64,000 bases of DNA, taken from the NCBI RefSeq assembly GCF_036174265.1, contig NZ_CP108055.1:4650001-4714000 (forward strand). The letters are read 5' to 3'. Under the pieces are notes generated by a model. The model worked only from the letters and a program-made list of their open reading frames with translations. It made no database searches and was not told the DNA's origin. This document shows, in pieces, positions 1 through 8,102 of this stretch. This DNA is from Streptomyces sp. NBC_00285. GTDB taxonomy: Bacteria > Actinomycetota > Actinomycetes > Streptomycetales > Streptomycetaceae. Position numbers and translations under genes: made by a program. Numbering within the stretch: the first letter of the stretch is position 1; every line of letters starts with the position of its first letter.

Positions 1-237
1 GCCGAGGAGTTCCTCGACGAGTTCGGGGGTGCGGGCCGCCTCGTTGCCCTCGAAGTACGACACCACGCGCCCCTTGGGCGTGACGCCCAGCGCCTGGGTC
101 AGGCGCCGCAGCCGGCGGGTGTCCTCTGCGGCCACGACGTCGGCCCCGGCCAGCTCCTGCGCGAGCCGGGGCGGGGCGTCGGCGACGTCGCCGATGGGGG
201 TTCCGGCAAGGACCAGGGTTCCGGGCTCAACTGTCAC
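1..237 (-). CDS. rsmI: 16S rRNA (cytidine-2'-O)-methyltransferase RsmI, N-terminal part
   Basis: RsmI uses S-adenosylmethionine to methylate the 2'-O of a 16S rRNA cytidine at the decoding centre. The 79 visible residues carry the family's N-terminal signatures: LVLAGTPIGDVADAPPR (the 'TPIGN' SAM-binding loop, here with D in place of N) and AAEDTRRLRRL. The start is a GTG preceded by GGGAGG about 7 nt upstream. The rest of the gene, roughly 200 residues, lies beyond the left edge. It diverges from the O-mannosyltransferase gene, an arrangement I recall as common in Streptomyces. Confidence 0.9.
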   Translation of the reverse strand, partial: MTVEPGTLVLAGTPIGDVADAPPRLAQELAGADVVAAEDTRRLRRLTQALGVTPKGRVVSYFEGNEAARTPELVEELLG

Positions 238-320
238 GCGCCCATCCTCCCAGGGTCACCGGATCCGGATGCATCCGCGCCTCTCCCACCCATGCACGGG
301 ACGCACACAGCGCTGTTCCC

Positions 321-326
321 TACGAT
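321..326 (+). promoter_or_regulatory. candidate -10 box (TACGAT) for a leaderless transcript
   Basis: TACGAT ends 6 nt before the GTG start of the O-mannosyltransferase gene, and no Shine-Dalgarno sequence precedes that GTG. This is the spacing expected if transcription starts at or next to the start codon, as in many Streptomyces leaderless genes. I see no good -35 hexamer, so the assignment rests on the -10 match and its position. Confidence 0.4.
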
Positions 327-332
327 GGCGCG

Positions 333-2069
333 GTGACCAGTACCGCGTCCTCCACGGACACCCGGCAGGACCAGGCCCCCCAGGACCGGCGGCCGTCGTG
401 GCAGCAGAGGCTGCGCCGATTCGGCTACCAGGCCCCGGACGGAAGCGATGTGCGCGAGCGCCTGGTGCCGCCCTATGTCGAGCCCAGCCCGCGGATGTGG
501 CAGGTCCTGGGCGTGCCCGGGCCGCTCGCCGAGCGCGTCACGCGCTGGTCGGGCTGGCTGGGGCCGCTGCTGGTGACGCTGGTGGCGGGCCTGATGCGGT
601 TCTGGAACCTGGGCAGCCCGAAGAAGGTGATATTCGACGAGACGTACTACGCGAAGGACGCGTGGGCGCTCGTCCACCGCGGCTTCGAGCTCAGCTGGGG
701 CAAGAACGTCGACAGCCAGATCCTGTCCAACGGGCACGTCGCGCTGCCGACGGACGCCGCCTATGTGGTGCATCCGCCGGTCGGCAAGTACGTCATCGGG
801 CTCGGCGAGCTGATGTTCGGGTTCGATCCGTTCGGCTGGCGGTTCATGACGGCGCTGCTCGGCACGCTGTCGGTGCTGATCGTGTGCCGGGTGGGCCGTC
901 GCCTCTTCCGCTCCACGTTCCTCGGCTGTCTCGCGGGCGCGCTGATGACCGTGGACGGCCTGGCCTTCGTGATGGCGCGGACCGCGCTGCTCGACGGTGT
1001 GCTGATGTTCTTCGTGCTGGCCGCGTTCGCCGCTCTGGTCATCGACCGCGACCGGGCACGGGAGAAACTCGCGGCCGCGCTGCCGGTCGACGCCCACGGG
1101 CTCGTGCGCCCCGACGCGGGGATCGCGGACACACTCCGGCTCGGCTGGCGGCCGTACCGCTGGCTGGCGGGCCTGCTGCTCGGCCTGGCCATGGGCACCA
1201 AGTGGAACGGTCTGTTCTTCCTCATCGCCTTCGGCATCATGACCGTGCTGTGGGACGTCGGCTCCCGCCGGGTCGCGGGGGCGCGGCACCCGTACCAGGC
1301 GGCCCTCAACCACGACGCCGGCATCGCGTTCCTGGCCATGGTGCCGGTCGCGTTCGTCACCTACCTCACCTCGTGGATCGGCTGGATCCTCTCGCCCACG
1401 AACGGCACCGGCGGTTACTACCGCAACTGGGCCGCGACCGACGGCAAGGGCGGCAACTGGACCTTCCTGCCCGACTGGTGGCGCAGCCTGGTCCACTACG
1501 AGCACGAGGTCTACAAGTTCAACGTCGGCCTCTCCTCGCCGCACACCTACATGTCCAACCCGTGGAGCTGGCTCGTCGACGGCCGCCCCGTCTCGTACTT
1601 CTACGAGTCGCCCTCGCCCGGCACCGACGGCTGCCCGGCGGACGCGGGTGCGAAGTGTGCCCGCGAGGTCCTCGCGATCGGCACCCCGCTCCTGTGGTGG
1701 ACGGCCTGCTTCGCGGTCCTCTACGTCCTGTGGCGCTGGTTCTTCCGCCGCGACTGGCGCGCGGGCGCCATCGCCTGCGGCATCGCGGCCGGATACCTGC
1801 CCTGGTTCAACTACCAGGAACGCACGATCTTCTTCTTCTACACGATCGTCTTCCTCCCCTTCCTCTGCCTGGCCGTGGCCATGCTCCTCGGCGCTCTCAT
1901 CGGGCCCCCGCGCGCCACCGAGACCCGCCGCGTGGCAGGCGCGATCGCGGCAGGAGTCCTGGTCCTCCTGATCACGTGGAACTTCATCTATTTCTGGCCC
2001 CTGTACACCGGAACGGCGATCCCGATCGAGAGCTGGCGGTCGCGGATGTGGCTGGATACGTGGGTCTAG
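333..2069 (+). CDS. pmt: dolichyl-phosphate-mannose (polyprenyl-phosphate-mannose) protein O-mannosyltransferase
   Basis: This GT39-family membrane enzyme transfers mannose from a polyprenyl-phosphate donor to Ser/Thr of proteins as they are exported. The 578-residue product has a basic cytoplasmic N-terminus, a first membrane segment near residue 75, and many further hydrophobic segments. The acidic catalytic loop is visible as DETYYAKD (D102, E103). The HPP motif (residues ~148-150, in VVHPPVGKYVIG) and the C-terminal YLPWF segment are also typical. The GTG start gives the expected length and lacks an SD. In actinomycetes this enzyme glycosylates lipoproteins and cell-wall proteins and in some species serves as part of phage receptor synthesis (family knowledge). 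A penicillin-binding protein gene follows after 125 bp. Confidence 0.92.
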   Translation: MTSTASSTDTRQDQAPQDRRPSWQQRLRRFGYQAPDGSDVRERLVPPYVEPSPRMWQVLGVPGPLAERVTRWSGWLGPLLVTLVAGLMRFWNLGSPKKVIFDETYYAKDAWALVHRGFELSWGKNVDSQILSNGHVALPTDAAYVVHPPVGKYVIGLGELMFGFDPFGWRFMTALLGTLSVLIVCRVGRRLFRSTFLGCLAGALMTVDGLAFVMARTALLDGVLMFFVLAAFAALVIDRDRAREKLAAALPVDAHGLVRPDAGIADTLRLGWRPYRWLAGLLLGLAMGTKWNGLFFLIAFGIMTVLWDVGSRRVAGARHPYQAALNHDAGIAFLAMVPVAFVTYLTSWIGWILSPTNGTGGYYRNWAATDGKGGNWTFLPDWWRSLVHYEHEVYKFNVGLSSPHTYMSNPWSWLVDGRPVSYFYESPSPGTDGCPADAGAKCAREVLAIGTPLLWWTACFAVLYVLWRWFFRRDWRAGAIACGIAAGYLPWFNYQERTIFFFYTIVFLPFLCLAVAMLLGALIGPPRATETRRVAGAIAAGVLVLLITWNFIYFWPLYTGTAIPIESWRSRMWLDTWV

Positions 2070-2132
2070 GGGGCTGGAATTCACGTATGTGATTGAGCAC
2101 CTGCTCCGAGGAATCAGGAAACTCTTACCCCT

Positions 2133-2143
2133 GGTGTCACACC
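2133..2143. promoter_or_regulatory. perfect 11-bp palindrome GGTGTCACACC upstream of the first PBP gene
   Basis: GGTGT-C-ACACC lies about 50 bp before the ATG of the first penicillin-binding protein gene and about 10 bp before a -10-like TAGAGT (2151-2156). The position suits an operator. No regulator is identified, and an 11-bp palindrome can arise by chance. Confidence 0.3.
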
Positions 2144-2194
2144 TCCCGCCTAGAGTGCCCACAGCGATGGGGTAATCGGGGAGGGGGGCCAACC

Positions 2195-3811
2195 ATGGCC
2201 AAGGGGGTGAAGGTCGCGGTCGTCAGCACGGTGTTCGCCGTGATGGTCGGCGGGGCCGGATACGGGGCGTACAACTTCGTGTCGGCGTTGACCAAGGACG
2301 GAAGCGGTTCGGGCGGTGTCAGGAGCGGGCCGCCCGGTGCCGACGAGATCGCGAAGACGTCGAAGGACTTCTTCGCCGCCTGGGAGAAGGGCGACGCGGC
2401 GGGCGCGGCGTCGCTCACGAACAACAGCACCACGGCCGAGGCGCTGCTGACGGGCTACAAGACGGACGCGCACATCGGTGACGTACGCATCACGCCCGGC
2501 AAGGCGACCGGCGCCACCGTGCCGTACAGCGTGAAGGCGACGGTGTCCTACGACGGGAAGTCGAAGCCGCTCGCGTACGAGAGCAAGTTGACCGTGGTGC
2601 GCGGGGTGACCACCGGGAAGGCGCTCGTCGACTGGCAGCCCGCCGTGGTGTATCCGAAGCTCAAGGCGGAGGACAGGCTCGTCACCGGCGAGTCCGCGAA
2701 CCCGTCCATCGAGGCGGTTGACCGCTCGGGCAAGGTGCTGACGAAGGAGAAGTACCCCTCCCTCGGGCCGGTCCTGGACGCCCTGCGGGAGAAGTACGGC
2801 GCCGAGGCCGGCGGCACTCCCGGCATCGAGCTGGTCGTCAAGCACCCGGACCAGACGCCCGACACCTCGCTGCTGACCCTCGCCGAAGGCAAGGCGGGCA
2901 AGCTGGAGACCACGCTCAGCGCGACCGCTCAGGCCGCCGCCGAGAAGGCCGTGAAGCTGTACCACCAGTCCTCGGTGGTCGCCGTCAAGCCCAGCACCGG
3001 CGAGGTGCTGGCCGTGGCCAACAACCGTACGGACGCCTTCAACGCGGCCTTCGAGGGCACCAAGGCCCCCGGCTCCACCATGAAGATCATCACCGCAGCG
3101 ATGCTCATCGACAACGGCGTGACCTCGATGAACGGCCCGGCGCCCTGCCCGGACAGTGCCGTGTGGCAGGGACAGACCTTCAAGAACCTCACCGGCATGC
3201 AGTCCAACGAGGGCGCCACGCTGGCCAACAGCTTCATGCGGTCCTGCAACACGGCCTTCATCAAGCTCATCGACGAGAAGCCGCTCACCGACGATTCGCT
3301 GACGCTGGAGGCCCAGAACCGGTTCGGTATCGGCGAGGACTGGAAGACCGGCGTCGTCTCCTTCGACGGCAAGGTCCCCGCGGTCGGCGGCCCGGACCGG
3401 GCGGCGGGCGCGATAGGCCAGGGCCAGGTCCAGATGAACCCGCTGAACATGGCCTCGGTGACCGCGACCGCGATCACCGGCACCTTCCGCCAGCCCTACC
3501 TGGTGTCGCCCGAACTCGACGACCGGAAACTGGCCACCGCCAAGGGGCTGCCGTACAACACGGCCTCCCAGCTGAAGCAGATGATGCGGATGACCGCGAC
3601 CCAGGGCACCGGCGCGAAGGCGATGGCGGGGCTCGGCGGGGACATCGGCGCGAAGACCGGTTCCGCGGAGGTCGACGGACAGCAGGTGTCCAACAGCTGG
3701 TTCACCGGTTTCCGCAACGACGTGGCCGCGGCGGCCATGACGGAGGAGGGCGGCCACGGCGGCGACGCGGCGGGGCCGATTGTCGCAGCTGTGCTACGAG
3801 CCGCAGGCTGA
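2195..3811 (+). CDS. penicillin-binding protein (NTF2-like N-domain + transpeptidase), paralogue 1
   Basis: This membrane-anchored D,D-transpeptidase should cross-link peptidoglycan outside the membrane. From the ATG that follows GGGGAGGGGGG, the 538-residue product has a single N-terminal anchor (residues ~4-27), an NTF2-like/MecA-type N-terminal domain, and a C-terminal penicillin-binding domain. All three active-site motifs are present: S294-T-M-K, S350-C-N and K487-T-G. An in-frame upstream start at 2093 would place about 34 unrelated residues before the anchor, so I reject it. It is paralogous to the next gene. Both sit beside ssgE, which suggests a role in aerial hypha or spore wall synthesis (inference). 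Confidence 0.9.
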   Translation: MAKGVKVAVVSTVFAVMVGGAGYGAYNFVSALTKDGSGSGGVRSGPPGADEIAKTSKDFFAAWEKGDAAGAASLTNNSTTAEALLTGYKTDAHIGDVRITPGKATGATVPYSVKATVSYDGKSKPLAYESKLTVVRGVTTGKALVDWQPAVVYPKLKAEDRLVTGESANPSIEAVDRSGKVLTKEKYPSLGPVLDALREKYGAEAGGTPGIELVVKHPDQTPDTSLLTLAEGKAGKLETTLSATAQAAAEKAVKLYHQSSVVAVKPSTGEVLAVANNRTDAFNAAFEGTKAPGSTMKIITAAMLIDNGVTSMNGPAPCPDSAVWQGQTFKNLTGMQSNEGATLANSFMRSCNTAFIKLIDEKPLTDDSLTLEAQNRFGIGEDWKTGVVSFDGKVPAVGGPDRAAGAIGQGQVQMNPLNMASVTATAITGTFRQPYLVSPELDDRKLATAKGLPYNTASQLKQMMRMTATQGTGAKAMAGLGGDIGAKTGSAEVDGQQVSNSWFTGFRNDVAAAAMTEEGGHGGDAAGPIVAAVLRAAG

Positions 3812-3870
3812 AGTCACCCGCGCAGGGCAGGGACTCTAGGCTGTGGCCGTCGTTGGGATGGATGAGGGCT

Positions 3871-4046
3871 GGGTCCTGGCGTCGCATTCCCGTCGTCCGC
3901 CCGAAGGGCGGGCCCCGCGGTGTCTGGTGCGTGTGATCGCAAGGCGCCGGGCCGCCCTCGTGGCGGAGCCACGTGGGCGGTTCGGGAACGCGGCGAGCGC
4001 GCGTGCCAGACACCGCGGGGCAGACGGGAATGCGACGCCAGGGCCC
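3871..4046. repeat. 176-nt nested inverted repeat between the two PBP genes
   Basis: The outer arms 3871-3894 and 4023-4046 pair over 24 positions; 20 are perfect (3875-3894 with 4023-4042) and the rest include one G-T. Inside, 3913-3927 pairs perfectly with 4006-4020 (15 bp) and extends with G-T pairs to 3933/4000. Two small hairpins are nested: 3897-3902/3906-3911, and a 13-bp arm pair 3952-3964/3968-3980 with one mismatch. As RNA this would fold into a long branched hairpin filling the intergenic space. It could be a processed 3'/5' UTR, a terminator-attenuator, or a MITE-like insertion. There is no protein-coding sequence that I believe. Confidence 0.8.
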
Positions 4047-4084
4047 TAAGGGGACCCTGAGACAGCGCGGAGGAAGCGTAGATC

Positions 4085-5770
4085 GTGGGTAACAGAAGGC
4101 GCGTCGCCGAGCGACGGAAGACCAAGCCCGCCGTGGTCGGCGGGATGATCGCCGTTGTCGTCGTCGGCGCCGGTGTCGGCGTCTACGCACTGTACGGCGC
4201 CGGGGCGGCGGCGGACGACCGGACGCAGAACACGTCCTCGGCCGCCGACCAGAAGCCGAAGGTGAAGACCGGACCGCTGTCGGCGGCCGAGGTGACCTCC
4301 ACCGCGACCACCTTCCTCACCTCCTGGCAGCAGGGCAGGGTGACCGCGGCCGCCGCGGCGACCAGTGACACCGCGGCCGCCACCGCTCTCCTCACCGGCT
4401 ACACCAAGGACGCCCACATCACCGGCGTCACCCTCACCCCGGGCACCCGCACGGGCGGCAAGGTGCCCTTCTCCGTGAAGGCCACGGTGACGTACAAGGG
4501 CCTCACCAAGCCGCTGGCGTACGGCAGTTCACTCACCGTCGTCCGCAACACGAGCACCGGGAAGCCGCAGGTCCACTGGGCCTCCTCGGTCGTCCACCCC
4601 GATCTGAAGGACGGCGACACCCTGGTCACCGGCGAGTCCGGGACGCCACCCATCAAGGCGGTCGACCGGGACGGCGGCGAGCTCACCGCGGCCAAGTACC
4701 CCTCCCTGGGCACGGTGCTGGACGGGCTGCGCGAGAAGTACGGCAAGAAGGCCGGCGGCAAGGCGGGCATCGAACTGCGGGTGGTCCGCGGCAAGTCGTC
4801 CGGGTCCGCGAAGGCCGAGGACTCCGACAAGACCCTGGTGGAGCTCAGCAAGGGCACCCCGGGCACCGTGAAGACGACGCTGAACCCGGCGCTCCAGGCG
4901 GCGGCGGAGCGGCAGGTCACGACGCAGGCGCAGTCCTCCGTGGTCGTCCTGCGCCCCTCGACCGGCGAGATCCTCGCCGTGGCCAACGCCGGCCACGGCT
5001 TCAACACGGCCTTCCAGGGCTCTCTCGCCCCCGGTTCCACGATGAAGGTCGTCACCTCCTCGCTGCTGATCGAGAAGGACCTCGCGTCGGCGGACAAGGC
5101 GCACCCCTGCCCGAAGTACTTCACGTACGGCGGCTGGAAGTTCCAGAACGACGACAAGTTCGAGATCAAGGGCGGCACCTTCAAGGCGAGCTTCGCGCGT
5201 TCCTGCAACACCGCCTTCATCAGCCAGGCGGGCAAGCTGGACAACGACAGCCTGACCAAGCAGGCCCAGCAGGTCTTCGGTCTGTCCATGGACAACTGGG
5301 CGATCGGCGTCCCGTCCTTCGACGGCGCGGTGCCGGTGCAGAGCGCGGCCCAGAAGGCGGCCTCGCTCATCGGCCAGGGCGGGGTGCGCATGAACCCGCT
5401 GAACATGGCGTCGGTCTCCGCCACCATCGAGTCGGGCACCTTCAAGCAGCCCTACCTGGTGTCCCCGACGGTCGACGGCCGCACGCTGGCCACGGCCTCG
5501 CGCACGATGTCCGCGGGCACGCTGGCGCAGCTGCGTGAGCTGATGGCGTACACGGCGGGCTACGGCACGGCGGCCGAGGCGATGTCCGGGGTCTACGGCA
5601 ACGTCGGCGCGAAGACCGGCTCCGCGGAGGTCGACGGCCAGAAGAAGCCCAACGGCTGGTTCACCGCGTACCGGGGCGACCTGGCGGCGGCGGGCGTCGC
5701 CCAGGCGGGCGGCCACGGCGGCGACACGGCGGGCCCGATCGTGGCGGCCCTGCTGAAGATGGGCGGCTGA
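4085..5770 (+). CDS. penicillin-binding protein (NTF2-like N-domain + transpeptidase), paralogue 2
   Basis: This is a second transpeptidase of the same architecture as the preceding gene: 561 residues, with a basic N-terminus, a membrane anchor at about residues 17-38, an NTF2-like domain and a C-terminal penicillin-binding domain. The motifs are S318-T-M-K, S373-C-N and K510-T-G. The start is GTG with GGAGGA upstream. Shared phrases such as KYPSLG..LD.LREKYG and the KTGSAEVDGQ block show that the two genes arose by tandem duplication. The gene ends 7 bp from the convergent ssgE stop. Function is inferred as wall cross-linking during development; neither substrate nor timing can be read from sequence. 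Confidence 0.9.
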   Translation: MGNRRRVAERRKTKPAVVGGMIAVVVVGAGVGVYALYGAGAAADDRTQNTSSAADQKPKVKTGPLSAAEVTSTATTFLTSWQQGRVTAAAAATSDTAAATALLTGYTKDAHITGVTLTPGTRTGGKVPFSVKATVTYKGLTKPLAYGSSLTVVRNTSTGKPQVHWASSVVHPDLKDGDTLVTGESGTPPIKAVDRDGGELTAAKYPSLGTVLDGLREKYGKKAGGKAGIELRVVRGKSSGSAKAEDSDKTLVELSKGTPGTVKTTLNPALQAAAERQVTTQAQSSVVVLRPSTGEILAVANAGHGFNTAFQGSLAPGSTMKVVTSSLLIEKDLASADKAHPCPKYFTYGGWKFQNDDKFEIKGGTFKASFARSCNTAFISQAGKLDNDSLTKQAQQVFGLSMDNWAIGVPSFDGAVPVQSAAQKAASLIGQGGVRMNPLNMASVSATIESGTFKQPYLVSPTVDGRTLATASRTMSAGTLAQLRELMAYTAGYGTAAEAMSGVYGNVGAKTGSAEVDGQKKPNGWFTAYRGDLAAAGVAQAGGHGGDTAGPIVAALLKMGG

Positions 5771-5777
5771 CCGGCGG

Positions 5778-6125
5778 CTAGCCCCGTACGGGGGACGCGG
5801 CCATGTAGGTGCGGCGCAGGAACCTCAGCAGCGCCTTCTGCTCGAACTGCACCACCGACACGCCCTGCGGGGAGTGGAACTCCATGACGGCCTGTACGCG
5901 GCCGCACGGCCACACCCGTACCTCGCCGCTGCCGGCCGGCGCCCTGAGTCCCTGCTCCAGCAGAGCGCGGGAGAAGGTCCACTCGTGGGTGCCCGGCAGG
6001 CCGACGCGTACCGAGCGGGGGTCGTCCTCGGGGTCGTAGCGCAGGACCACCGGGACCGCCTCGTCCTCGGCGATGTCCGCGTCCGAAACGATGTGGGCTC
6101 GTGCGTACTGTTCGACTACAGACAT
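5778..6125 (-). CDS. ssgE: SsgA-like sporulation/cell-division protein, probably SsgE
   Basis: SALPs occur only in morphologically complex actinomycetes and direct septum placement, wall synthesis and spore separation. SsgE has been linked to autolytic spore separation. The 115-residue product (ATG at 6125) shows the SALP pattern: VLRYDPEDDPRSV, HEWTFSRALLEQGL, G.GEVRVWP and a C-terminal ALLRFLRRT. A start further upstream would add 33 Arg-rich residues not seen in the family. The symbol rests on context: I recall S. coelicolor ssgE next to the same pair of penicillin-binding protein genes. Function and neighbours together point to a small spore-wall cluster. Confidence 0.85.
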   Translation of the reverse strand: MSVVEQYARAHIVSDADIAEDEAVPVVLRYDPEDDPRSVRVGLPGTHEWTFSRALLEQGLRAPAGSGEVRVWPCGRVQAVMEFHSPQGVSVVQFEQKALLRFLRRTYMAASPVRG

Positions 6126-6256
6126 CGTGACGGGCCTCTCACGCTGCGTAACCTGTGCGGAAGCTGTGCATCCATTCCTTCTCCAGCGTCGCACATTTCC
6201 TGGCTTGCGCCCCCGGGACCGCAAGCCTGCGACTTGCTGTTCGCGTCACCCCTCTC

Positions 6257-6273
6257 TTGCAAAAGGTTCGCAA
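6257..6273 (+). promoter_or_regulatory. Nur (nickel-responsive Fur-family) box before the Co/Ni ECF operon
   Basis: TTGCAA-N5-TCGCAA matches the Streptomyces Nur consensus tTGCaa-N5-ttGCAA with one difference. It lies 20 bp upstream of the GTG of the ECF transporter gene. A second TTGC/GCAA inverted pair, CTTGCG-N10-CGCAAG (6204-6209/6220-6225), lies further upstream. A box in this position would let Ni-bound Nur repress uptake, so the transporter probably carries nickel rather than only cobalt. I looked for the conserved B12 box of a cobalamin riboswitch in this leader and did not find one. Confidence 0.7.
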
Positions 6274-6292
6274 CAAGCCACATCATGCAACG

Positions 6293-7339
6293 GTGCATGT
6301 GCCTGACGGATTCATAGACGCCCCCATCTCGGCAGCGACCGCAGTGGTCGCCGCGACCGCCGTGGCGGTGAGCCTGCGCGGCGCCCGCCGCGAACTGGAC
6401 GAGCGCACCGCGCCCCTGGCGGGCCTGGTCGCGGCGTTCATCTTCGCCGTACAGATGCTGAACTTCCCCGTCGCCGCGGGGACCAGCGGACACCTGCTCG
6501 GCGGGGCGCTGGCCGCGATCCTCGTGGGGCCCTTCACCGGGGTCCTGTGCGTGTCCGTGGTCCTGCTGATGCAGGGCATCCTCTTCGCGGACGGCGGTCT
6601 GACCGCGCTCGGCGTGAACATCACCGACATGGCCGTCGTCACCACGGTCGTCGCGTACGCCGTCTTCCGCGGCCTGGTGAAGGTCCTGCCGCGCAGGCGC
6701 AGTTCGATCACAGCCGCCTCCTTCGTCGCCGCGGTGCTCTCGGTGCCCGCCGCGGCCGTCACCTTCACCCTGATCTACGCGGTCGGCGGCACCACCGACG
6801 TCTCCATCGGCAAGGTCGCCACCGCGATGATCGGCGTCCACGTCCTCATCGGCATCGGCGAGGCCGCCATCACCGCGCTCACCGTGGGCGCCGTCATCGC
6901 CGTACGCCCCGACCTGGTGTACGGCGCGCGCGGTCTGGAGCAGAAGCTCCGGCTGCGGGTGAACGGCGAGCTCGTCGACGTACCCGCCGCCGAGAAGACC
7001 CCCGTCGCCGCCCGTTCGCACCGCAAGGTGTGGATCACCGGCCTCGTGACCTCGCTGGTCCTCGCCGGATTCGTCAGCTTCTACGCCTCCGCGAACCCCG
7101 ACGGGCTGGAGAAGGTCGCCGCGGACAAGGGCATCGACGACAGGGCCGAGCAGCATGCCAACGCGGACTCGCCGCTCGCCGACTACGGCGTGAGGGACGT
7201 CGAGGACGCCCGCCTGTCCGGGGGGCTGGCGGGCGTCATCGGCGTCGGCGTCACCGTCGTCGCGGGCACCGGCGTGTTCTGGGCGGTGCGCAGGCGTCGT
7301 ACGGGCGACGTCTCACCGGCGAGCACGAGCAGCGTCTGA
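6293..7339 (+). CDS. cbiM: energy-coupling factor Co/Ni transporter, CbiM/NikM substrate component fused to an N (PDGLE) domain
   Basis: The first ~215 residues are the integral-membrane metal-capture subunit. The mature N-terminus V-H-V-P-D-G-F-I-D holds the His that folds inward to coordinate the metal in this family. Further residues follow the family pattern (FPVAAGTSGHLLGG, LADGG..ALG.N). The C-terminal ~130 residues form the small N component: a membrane segment, then NPDGLEKVAADKG, then another membrane segment. The GTG at 6293 is chosen because it places the metal-binding motif at the N-terminus; a longer reading adds 46 residues without family resemblance. It is followed by the Q and O genes. 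The Nur box suggests nickel. Confidence 0.9.
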   Translation: MHVPDGFIDAPISAATAVVAATAVAVSLRGARRELDERTAPLAGLVAAFIFAVQMLNFPVAAGTSGHLLGGALAAILVGPFTGVLCVSVVLLMQGILFADGGLTALGVNITDMAVVTTVVAYAVFRGLVKVLPRRRSSITAASFVAAVLSVPAAAVTFTLIYAVGGTTDVSIGKVATAMIGVHVLIGIGEAAITALTVGAVIAVRPDLVYGARGLEQKLRLRVNGELVDVPAAEKTPVAARSHRKVWITGLVTSLVLAGFVSFYASANPDGLEKVAADKGIDDRAEQHANADSPLADYGVRDVEDARLSGGLAGVIGVGVTVVAGTGVFWAVRRRRTGDVSPASTSSV

Positions 7340-7340
7340 C

Positions 7341-8102
7341 GTGGGGGCCGGACACGCGCACAGGCTCTACCGGCACGGGCACTCGCCCGTGCACGCCCTG
7401 CCGCCGCACACGAAACTCGCGGCGGTCCTCGCCTTCGTGGTCGTCGTGGTCTCGACCCCGCGGGAGGCGATGTGGGCGTTCGCCCTGTACGCCACACTGC
7501 TGGGCGTCACCGCGTACGTCGCGCGGGTGCCCGCCGGCTTTCTGCTGAAGCGGCTGCTGATCGAGGTGCCGTTCGTGGCGTTCGCGGTGCTCATGCCGTT
7601 CGTCGCGGAGGGCGAACGGGTCGGGGTGCTCGGCATGTCGCTGAGCGTGAACGGGCTGTGGGGCGCCTGGAACGTGCTCGCGAAGGGCACCCTCGGCGTC
7701 GCCGCGTCGGTGCTGCTGGCGTCCACCACCGAACTGCGCGAACTGCTGCTGGGGCTGCAACGGCTCAGGCTCCCGCCGCTCCTCGTCCAGATCGCGTCCT
7801 TCATGATCCGCTACGGCGACGTCATCACGGACGAGATGCGGCGGATGCGGATCGCGCGGGAGTCGCGCGGGTTCGAGGCGAGCGGCGTCCGGCACTGGGG
7901 CGTCCTCGCGAAGTCGGCCGGCGCGCTGTTCATCCGCTCCTACGAGCGCGGCGAGCGGGTGCACCTGGCCATGGTCAGCCGCGGTTACGCCGGTTCGATG
8001 CCGGTCATCGACGAGGTGACCGCGTCCCGGGCGCAGTGGTCGTACGCCTTCGCGCTCCCCGTCGCCGCCCTCGTCGTCTGCGTGTTGGGATGGACCCTGT
8101 GA
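7341..8102 (+). CDS. cbiQ: ECF transporter transmembrane component CbiQ/NikQ (T protein)
   Basis: The 253-residue membrane protein couples the ATPase to the metal-binding subunit. Several hydrophobic segments precede the two Ala-Arg-Gly-type coupling motifs of T components, visible as IARESRG and AMVSRGY near residues 174-220, which dock on the ATPase. GTG starts 2 nt after the previous stop. The end overlaps the ATPase gene, so the M-Q-O genes form one translationally coupled operon. Confidence 0.9.
   Translation: MGAGHAHRLYRHGHSPVHALPPHTKLAAVLAFVVVVVSTPREAMWAFALYATLLGVTAYVARVPAGFLLKRLLIEVPFVAFAVLMPFVAEGERVGVLGMSLSVNGLWGAWNVLAKGTLGVAASVLLASTTELRELLLGLQRLRLPPLLVQIASFMIRYGDVITDEMRRMRIARESRGFEASGVRHWGVLAKSAGALFIRSYERGERVHLAMVSRGYAGSMPVIDEVTASRAQWSYAFALPVAALVVCVLGWTL

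Noticed and set aside
29..2192. Very long reading frames (over 600 codons) on both strands across the mannosyltransferase gene
   Set aside because: They are Arg/Pro/Gly-rich shadows caused by high third-position GC; only the frame with the GT39 motifs is real. The same applies to shadows across most genes here.
3843..4190. Short reading frames on both strands between the PBP genes
   Set aside because: They lie in the nested inverted repeat, are Arg-rich, and have no family resemblance.
6126..6292. Cobalamin riboswitch upstream of cbiM
   Set aside because: The conserved B12-box sequence and its flanking stems are not visible; a Nur box explains the region better.
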